From Nocardia sp. NBC_00416 (GTDB taxonomy: Bacteria > Actinomycetota > Actinomycetes > Mycobacteriales > Mycobacteriaceae), in NCBI RefSeq assembly GCF_036032445.1, contig NZ_CP107932.1, positions 5,024,501 through 5,088,500 of the forward strand: DNA of 64,000 nucleotides, given 5' to 3'. The notes under the pieces were generated by a model. The model made no database searches, was not told the DNA's origin, and worked only from the letters and a program-made list of their open reading frames with translations. Shown piece after piece: positions 58,894-64,000 of the stretch. Positions within the stretch are counted from its first letter, which is position 1, and each line of letters begins with the position of its first letter. The position numbers and the translations under genes are program-made.

Positions 58894-61794
58894 CTACAAC
58901 GCAGCGACGATGTTCACCAAACGGCCCGGCACCACGATCAGCTTGCGCGGGGGCTTGCCGTCGAGCAGGGCGGCGATCTTCTCGTCGGCCAGCGCGGCCG
59001 CTTCGATCGCGGCCTGATCGGCCTCCGGATCCACCTGGATCCGGCTGCGGACCTTCCCGTTGACCTGGATCGGGTACTCCACCGTCTCCGCGGTCAGCAA
59101 CGCCGGATCGGCCACCGGGAACGGACCGTGGGCCAGCGAGTGGGTATGCCCCAGACGTTCCCACAGCTCCTCGGTCATATGCGGGGCCAGCGGCGCCAGC
59201 ATCAGCACCACCGGTTCCACCGCCGCGCGCGGCGCACCCTTCGGGTAGGCCTTGGTCAAGTGGTTGGTCAGCTCGATCAGTTTCGCGCCGGCGGTGTTGT
59301 CGCGCATGGCGGCCAGATCCTCGTCGACCCCGGCGATGGTCCGGTGCAGCAGCCGCAGCGTCTCGTCGGTCGGATTGTCCTCGGTGACCCGCGACCCTCC
59401 GGTCTCCTCGTCGACCACCAGCCGCCAGACCCGCTGCAGGAACCGGTGCGCGCCGATGACGTCCTTGGTCGCCCACGGCCGGGAGGTGTCCAGGGGGCCC
59501 ATCGACATCTCGTAGAAGCGGAAGGTGTCGGCCCCGTACAGATCACAGATCTCATCGGGCGCGATCGCGTTCTTCAGCGATTTGCCGATCTTGCCGTATT
59601 CCTGGTTCACCTCGACCTCGGCGCCCGCCGCATCGGTCCAGTAGAACTTGCCGTCGCGTTCGGTGACCTCCGCGGCCGGGACATAGGCGCCGCGCGCGTC
59701 GGTATAGGCGAAGGCCTGGATGTACCCCTGGTTGAACAGGCGACGGTAGGGTTCGCTGCCGGTCACATCACCCAGGTCGAACAGCACCTTCTGCCAGAAC
59801 CGGGCGTACAGCAGGTGCAGCACCGCGTGCTCCACTCCGCCCACGTACAGATCGACCCCACCCGGGTCGTCGGCGCCGTGTTCGGCCGGGCGCGGGCCCA
59901 GCCAATAGTTCTCGTTCTCCTTCGCGCAGAACGCCTCGGTATTGGTGGGATCGGCGTAGCGCAGCTGGTACCAGGAACTGCCCGCCCAGTTGGGCATCAC
60001 ATTGGTATCGCGCCGATAGGTGCGCGGGCCGTCGCCCAGATCCAGCTCCACCTCGACCCAGTCGGTGGCCTTGGCCAGCGGCGGGGACGGTTCGGAATTC
60101 GCGTCGTCGGGGTCGAAGGTGACCGGGGCGAAATCGTCCAGCTCGGGCAGCCGCACGGGCAGCATCGATTCCGGCAACGCGTGCGGGGCGCCGGACTCGT
60201 CGTAGACGATGGGGAACGGTTCGCCCCAGTACCGCTGCCGCGCGAACAGCCAGTCCCGCAGCTTGTACTGCACTGTGCCCGCGCCGTGGCCGTCGGTTTC
60301 CAGCCGGGCGATCACCGCGGCCTTGGCGTCGGCGATGGTCAGGCCGTCCAGATAGTCGGAATTGATGGCCGGGCCGTCACCGGTGAAGGCCTCGCCGTCG
60401 AATTCCGCGGGCGGGCGCACAGTACGGATGATCGGCAGGCCGAAAGCCGTCGCGAAATCCCAGTCGCGCTGATCCTGGCCCGGTACGGCCATGATCGCGC
60501 CGGTGCCGTAACCGCTCAGCACATAGTCCGCGATGAAGATCGGGATCCGGGCGCCGTTGACCGGGTTGGTGGCGTAGGCCCCCAGGAAGACGCCGGTCTT
60601 CTCCTTGTTCTCCTGCCGCTCCAGATCCGATTTGGCGGCGATGCCCTTGCGGTATGCGGCGACCGCCGCACCCGGGGTGGCGGCGGCCCCGGTCCACCGC
60701 GCGTCGACCGCGTCCGGCCAGGCGGCCGCGGTCAGCTGGTCGACCATCTCGTGTTCCGGGGCCAGCACCATGTAGGTCGCGCCGAACAAGGTGTCGGGGC
60801 GCGTGGTGAAAACCTCCACGTTGCCGGCGGCGGTCGCGAACTCGACCCGGGCGCCGCGGGAACGCCCGATCCAGTTGCGCTGCATGGCTTTGACATTGTC
60901 CGGCCAGTTCACATGGTCCAGATCGTCGATCAGCCGGTCCGCATAGGCGGTGATCCGCATCATCCACTGCCACAGGCGTTTACGGAAAACCGGGAAATTA
61001 CCGCGTTCGCTGCGCCCCTCGGCGGTGACCTCTTCGTTGGACAGGACCGTGCCCAGTCCCGGACACCAGTTGACCATCGAATCCGTCTGATACACCAGCC
61101 GGTACGAGTCGATCACCGCGCCGTGCTGGGCCGCGGACATGGCCGACCAGTCCTGTCCCTCCGGCGCCGGGCGGGCGCCGGAGGCGAACTGACGCTCCAG
61201 TTCCGCGATCGGCCGTGCCCGGCCGGCCTCCTGGTCGTACCAGGCGTTGTAGATGCGCAGAAAAATCCACTGCGTCCACCGGTAGTACTCGGGATCGGTG
61301 GTGGCGAACGAACGCCGACGGTCGTGGCCCAGGCCCAGCCGGTCCAGCTGACGCTGCATGGTGGCGATATTGGACTCGGTGGTGTCGCGCGGATGCGCGC
61401 CGGTCTGCACGGCGTACTGCTCGGCGGGCAGGCCGAACGCGTCGTAACCCAGCGCGTGCAGCACATTGCGACCGTGCATCCGGTGATAGCGGGCGAACAC
61501 GTCGGTGGCGATGTACCCCAGCGGATGACCCACGTGCAGCCCCGCCCCCGACGGGTACGGGAACATGTCCTGGACGAACAGCTTGTCCGCCGGAACCTCA
61601 CCCGCCAGCGGGCCGACCGGGTTCGGAGCGTGGAAGGTGCCGCGCTCGTTCCAGCGCCGCTGCCACCTGCCCTCGATCTCCCCGGCGAGCTCGGCGGTGT
61701 ACCGGTGGGCAGGCGTATCGTCGGCGCGGCCCTGGGCTGCGCCGTTGTCTACCGAGCTCTGCCCGGCCGTCTCGGTTGCGCGGGTGTCCTGCAC
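58894..61794 (-). CDS. leuS: Leucyl-tRNA synthetase
   Basis: The protein has 966 residues with the chosen GTG start, near the 969 of M. tuberculosis LeuS. The class I HIGH box appears as PYPSGAGLHVGHPLGY. The CP1 editing domain includes VFTTRPDTLFGATYMVLAPE. WYQLRYADP and LYVGGVEHAVLHLLYARFW are typical, and the KMSKS-type loop reads YGKIGKSLKN. It charges tRNA-Leu with leucine. GTG at 61794 has GAAGG at 7-nt spacing; the frame continues to a GTG at 61839 with a poorer site, giving 981 residues. The gene is flanked on both sides by hairpin-repeat copies. No T-box leader was recognised. Confidence 0.95.
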   Translation of the reverse strand: MQDTRATETAGQSSVDNGAAQGRADDTPAHRYTAELAGEIEGRWQRRWNERGTFHAPNPVGPLAGEVPADKLFVQDMFPYPSGAGLHVGHPLGYIATDVFARYHRMHGRNVLHALGYDAFGLPAEQYAVQTGAHPRDTTESNIATMQRQLDRLGLGHDRRRSFATTDPEYYRWTQWIFLRIYNAWYDQEAGRARPIAELERQFASGARPAPEGQDWSAMSAAQHGAVIDSYRLVYQTDSMVNWCPGLGTVLSNEEVTAEGRSERGNFPVFRKRLWQWMMRITAYADRLIDDLDHVNWPDNVKAMQRNWIGRSRGARVEFATAAGNVEVFTTRPDTLFGATYMVLAPEHEMVDQLTAAAWPDAVDARWTGAAATPGAAVAAYRKGIAAKSDLERQENKEKTGVFLGAYATNPVNGARIPIFIADYVLSGYGTGAIMAVPGQDQRDWDFATAFGLPIIRTVRPPAEFDGEAFTGDGPAINSDYLDGLTIADAKAAVIARLETDGHGAGTVQYKLRDWLFARQRYWGEPFPIVYDESGAPHALPESMLPVRLPELDDFAPVTFDPDDANSEPSPPLAKATDWVEVELDLGDGPRTYRRDTNVMPNWAGSSWYQLRYADPTNTEAFCAKENENYWLGPRPAEHGADDPGGVDLYVGGVEHAVLHLLYARFWQKVLFDLGDVTGSEPYRRLFNQGYIQAFAYTDARGAYVPAAEVTERDGKFYWTDAAGAEVEVNQEYGKIGKSLKNAIAPDEICDLYGADTFRFYEMSMGPLDTSRPWATKDVIGAHRFLQRVWRLVVDEETGGSRVTEDNPTDETLRLLHRTIAGVDEDLAAMRDNTAGAKLIELTNHLTKAYPKGAPRAAVEPVVLMLAPLAPHMTEELWERLGHTHSLAHGPFPVADPALLTAETVEYPIQVNGKVRSRIQVDPEADQAAIEAAALADEKIAALLDGKPPRKLIVVPGRLVNIVAAL

Positions 61795-62130
61795 GGTCCT
61801 GCCTTCTCTAGCTGCTCTCGGGGAGAATTCCGTCGTCACAGCCTAAGACTTGGGCCCTGACAAGCCCAAAAAGGTGTGTCCGCGACCTGCCTCCAGCCCC
61901 GCGGGCCGGTGTCGTTCGGCGGCACACTCTGGGAGATGTCGAGCCCCTGTCGCCCGGCCGCTATAGCAGACCGCCCCGAGCACACGTGAGGGATATCACG
62001 CGACTTCGCCCCGTCTCCGGCCGCCTCCCAGCCATACGGGGCTCGCCGGACATAGCCTGCCGTCCCGGCCGTCGCGAGTCCGGTATGCGACGTCACCGCC
62101 CGGCGTCGCGTTCAGCGAGACACCACAAAG

Positions 62131-62246
62131 GGTTGAGGCCCGTCCCGACGTTCAGCCCTCGAAGCGCATGCGCCGCAGGCGCGAGTCTCGAGGGCTGAAC
62201 GTCGGGACCAAGGGGGCCTCAACCCCCGCGCCGCCGCAGGCGGCGC
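62131..62246 (-). repeat. Composite hairpin repeat with a perfect 21-bp stem, upstream of leuS
   Basis: Nested perfect inverted repeats: 10-bp outer arms (62131-62140 and 62215-62224), 21-bp inner arms (62142-62162 and 62188-62208) and a 25-nt loop with GCGCATGCGC. Beside them is the GC hairpin GCGCCGCC gca GGCGGCGC (62228-62246), followed by AATAAA. Read on the minus strand the order (TATT, GC hairpin, nested stem) is that of the copies at 23 and 58 kb. It lies between divergent leuS and the SdpI-like gene. The rest of 61795-62130 shows nothing recognisable. Confidence 0.85.
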
Positions 62247-62276
62247 CAATAAACAGAGCACTGATACTCTCACCTG

Positions 62277-62702
62277 GTGTTCTTTGTCGCGATTCTGCTT
62301 TTCGTCCTGGCTGTGGTGGCCCTGACGACGGGTGTGCTCGGGCTCATCGGCCGCCTCCCCGGAAACCGCTACCTCGGCGTCCACACCGAGGCCGCGCTCC
62401 GCGACGAAGCCGCTTTCCGCGCCGCCAACCGGGTCGCGGCCCCCGCCTTGATCGCCGGCGCCGCGCTGTTGAGCGCCGGCGGGCTGGTCGTGCTGGCCGC
62501 GGGCGGTTTCACCGGCGGGCTGGTGGCCGTCGGTGTACTGGTCATCGCACTGTTCACCATCGGTTCGGGCGCCACCGCGGGGGCCCGTGCCGCTGAAGCC
62601 GTCGCACCGCCCGAGCCCGCGACCGGCGGGTGCGGTGGGTCCTGCGGCGGATGTTCGCTGAAGGACATCTGCGAACCGGCCGCCGGAGCCCGGACGGTCT
62701 GA
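62277..62702 (+). CDS. SdpI-like small membrane protein with Cys-rich tail (Rv0039c-like)
   Basis: This protein of 141 residues has a first helix (VAILLFVLAVVALTTGVLGL), a short loop with NRYLGVHTEAALRDEAAFRA AN (the SdpI-family 'G.RT..t..de..w...n' block), two more helices, and then a tail GGCGGSCGGCSLKDIC with four cysteines (CxxxCxxC-x5-C). SdpI proteins give immunity to the Bacillus SdpC toxin, but the actinobacterial members lack that context. The Cys tail could bind metal. The start is GTG at 62277, 30 bp after the repeat element. Position next to leuS matches Rv0039c. Confidence 0.78.
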   Translation: MFFVAILLFVLAVVALTTGVLGLIGRLPGNRYLGVHTEAALRDEAAFRAANRVAAPALIAGAALLSAGGLVVLAAGGFTGGLVAVGVLVIALFTIGSGATAGARAAEAVAPPEPATGGCGGSCGGCSLKDICEPAAGARTV

Positions 62703-62727
62703 GATTCCGAGCCGGTCTTCGGGCCGC

Positions 62728-63999
62728 TCAACCCAGCCAGTCCAGTACCGAGGCCGCCGTCCACGACTGCTGCATACTGCCCAGGGGCGCCCCGGTGAAC
62801 GGCTCGTAGTACTCGGCGAAACTTCCGTCGCTGGCCTGCCGCAGGGCTTCGGCGCGCAACATGTAGGAACGTTCGGCCCAGCCGCGATGGGCGAACACCC
62901 AGGAGAACAGCCAGCTCATCACCGGCCATACCGGGCCCCGCCAGTATTCGCGAGGCCGGAAATCCTTCGAGACCGGCGAGGTGGAGGGCGGCAGCGCGTA
63001 GCGCAGGTCCGGGTGGCCGCAGAACCGCGGGCCCTCGAACAGGCGCAGCAGATTGCTTTCGGTGGCTCGGGGCAGGCCGCCGCTGATGAGAGGTGCGAAC
63101 ATGGCCAGCGTCTCGGTGGTGATCCAGCGCTGCGCCCGGGTGTCGTAGTCGCGGGCGGCCCCGGTGCGGGCATCGGTCGTGGCGACGACTCCGGCGCGGA
63201 ACCGTTCGGCCCAGGCGAAGAGATCGCGGGTATCGGATCTGGCCTGGTGGTAGTCCTCGCCGATCTGTCCCAGCACCTCGCAGGCCAGCGCGAATATCGC
63301 GGTGACGAACACGTCCTCGACCGCGAACCCCATCACCGAGCTCAGCATGTCGTCGTCGTAGCGGGCGCGGCGCATCTGCTCCACCAGCCACAGGTACCGG
63401 TCGTATTCGCGGTCGGTGGGCCGCTGGGTGGGGTCGGCGACGATCAGTACGTCCTCGCGCCGGTAGGGCGGCAGGTCACCGGGCACGACGTTCTCGTAGG
63501 CCCGGTCCCAGCGCGGGGAGTTGTCCATCCCGGATTCCCAGCCGTGGTAGAGCGTGATCCGGCCACTGCCGAACGGGTCACGGGCATGGGCCAGCCAGCG
63601 ATGCCAACGCACCAGATCCGCCCAGCGGCGGTTGAGGAACTCCTCGGCCACCGCCCGGGTGCTGCGGCCGTGCCGACGGGAATGGTCCAGAATCCGCTGC
63701 ACCGCGATGGCGTGCACGGGCGGCTGGGTGATCCCGGAGGTATCCGGTCCGTCCGGCGCGTTGGCGGCCAGCAGCCGGCATTCCCAGCGGGCGGGCCCCG
63801 GGAAGTAGCCGTCTACTCCGTTGGCGAAGACGATGTGCGGGATCATCCCGTTCTTCCACTGCGCGGACAGCAGGGTGTCGAGTTCGATCACCGCGCGTTC
63901 CACGCTCAGCGGCGCCAGTCCCACCGCGACGAAAGCCGCGTCCCAGCTCCACATGTGCGGGTACAGGCGGGGTGCGGCGCTGGTCATGGTTCCCAAATC
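62728..63999 (-). CDS. Glucosylglycerate hydrolase-type GH63 enzyme, 5' truncated
   Basis: The frame is open to the right edge, so the N-terminus lies outside. The visible 423 residues form an (alpha/alpha)6 barrel typical of MGH1/GH63 enzymes: MTSAAPRLYPHMWSWDAAFV, KNGMIPHIVFAN, GWESGMDNSPRWDRAY with the catalytic Asp, REYWRGPVWPVMSWLFSWVF and FAEYYEPFTGAPLGSMQQSW with the catalytic Glu. In mycobacteria this family hydrolyses glucosylglycerate, a compatible solute built up under nitrogen limitation, during recovery. Identification as glucosylglycerate hydrolase is by recalled motifs; mannosylglycerate activity is also possible. Confidence 0.85.
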   Translation of the reverse strand, partial: DLGTMTSAAPRLYPHMWSWDAAFVAVGLAPLSVERAVIELDTLLSAQWKNGMIPHIVFANGVDGYFPGPARWECRLLAANAPDGPDTSGITQPPVHAIAVQRILDHSRRHGRSTRAVAEEFLNRRWADLVRWHRWLAHARDPFGSGRITLYHGWESGMDNSPRWDRAYENVVPGDLPPYRREDVLIVADPTQRPTDREYDRYLWLVEQMRRARYDDDMLSSVMGFAVEDVFVTAIFALACEVLGQIGEDYHQARSDTRDLFAWAERFRAGVVATTDARTGAARDYDTRAQRWITTETLAMFAPLISGGLPRATESNLLRLFEGPRFCGHPDLRYALPPSTSPVSKDFRPREYWRGPVWPVMSWLFSWVFAHRGWAERSYMLRAEALRQASDGSFAEYYEPFTGAPLGSMQQSWTAASVLDWLG

Positions 64000-64000
64000 G

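Noticed and set aside
58819..61860. 1013-codon plus-strand frame
   Set aside because: Antisense to leuS throughout.

Overview
The window is a high-GC actinobacterial chromosome segment, most likely from Nocardia or a close mycolic-acid-bearing relative. The evidence is gene content and order. It carries homologues of M. tuberculosis fadA2-fabG4-htdX, a TetR regulator like Rv0238, lpqI, Rv0236A-aftD, Rv0224c-Rv0228, pckA, Rv0209-Rv0210, trmB-Rv0207c-mmpL3-Rv0205, Rv0038, leuS and Rv0039c, with several blocks in the same relative order as in mycobacteria. These names come from recalled family knowledge; no database was searched.

Layout. 0-4.8 kb: the end of a 6-phosphogluconate dehydrogenase, then a thiolase divergent from a beta-ketoacyl reductase/dehydratase pair (fatty-acid metabolism), with a perfect 20-bp palindrome in the shared promoter. 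5.0-6.2 kb: two decayed genes (an Rpn/YhgA-type nuclease and a flavoprotein). 6.3-13.97 kb: a DUF3068 membrane protein, acyltransferase-3, a Cys-rich DUF5685 protein, a TetR regulator carrying a near-copy of the 20-bp palindrome, lipoprotein LpqI, a universal stress protein and an isochorismate synthase. 14.1-25.05 kb: a cell-envelope glycan block (DUF2613 peptide, AftD, flippase, large multi-pass membrane protein, GT4 glycosyltransferase, methyltransferase), interrupted by about 0.8 kb of intergenic repeats. 25-28 kb: two small unknown proteins and PEP carboxykinase. 28.3-41.8 kb: a dynamin-like pair, the trmB-NYN-mmpL3 operon, DUF1707, AI-2E family transporter, adenylate cyclase, YbhN-like membrane protein and DUF3054. 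41.8-48.05 kb: a penicillin-binding-protein-like lipoprotein that has lost its catalytic motifs, 3-dehydroquinase, an F420-type nitroreductase divergent from a zinc alcohol dehydrogenase, GNAT, PlsC-like acyltransferase and YqgE/AlgH.

48.05-58.9 kb, between yqgE and leuS, is the accessory part. It holds a serine-recombinase remnant, a small WHxH protein, a multiply frameshifted methyltransferase, an SRPBCC protein, an acyl-CoA synthetase, a small effector-associated-like protein, an EXLDI protein, a secreted low-complexity protein, a GH25 lysozyme-like protein and a PhoX phosphatase. The 48.2-51.5 kb part looks lower in GC and is rich in fragments, consistent with old insertions. The right end has leuS flanked on both sides by copies of a hairpin repeat family, a Cys-tailed SdpI-like protein and the 5'-truncated glucosylglycerate hydrolase.

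No complete novel defence or biosynthetic system was found. The least explained items are the mirrored antisense Cys-rich/Gln-rich overlap at 9 kb, the catalytically dead PBP, the degenerate dynamin-like pair, the shared TetR palindrome and the composite hairpin repeats. No tRNA, rRNA, CRISPR array or intact insertion sequence was recognised.
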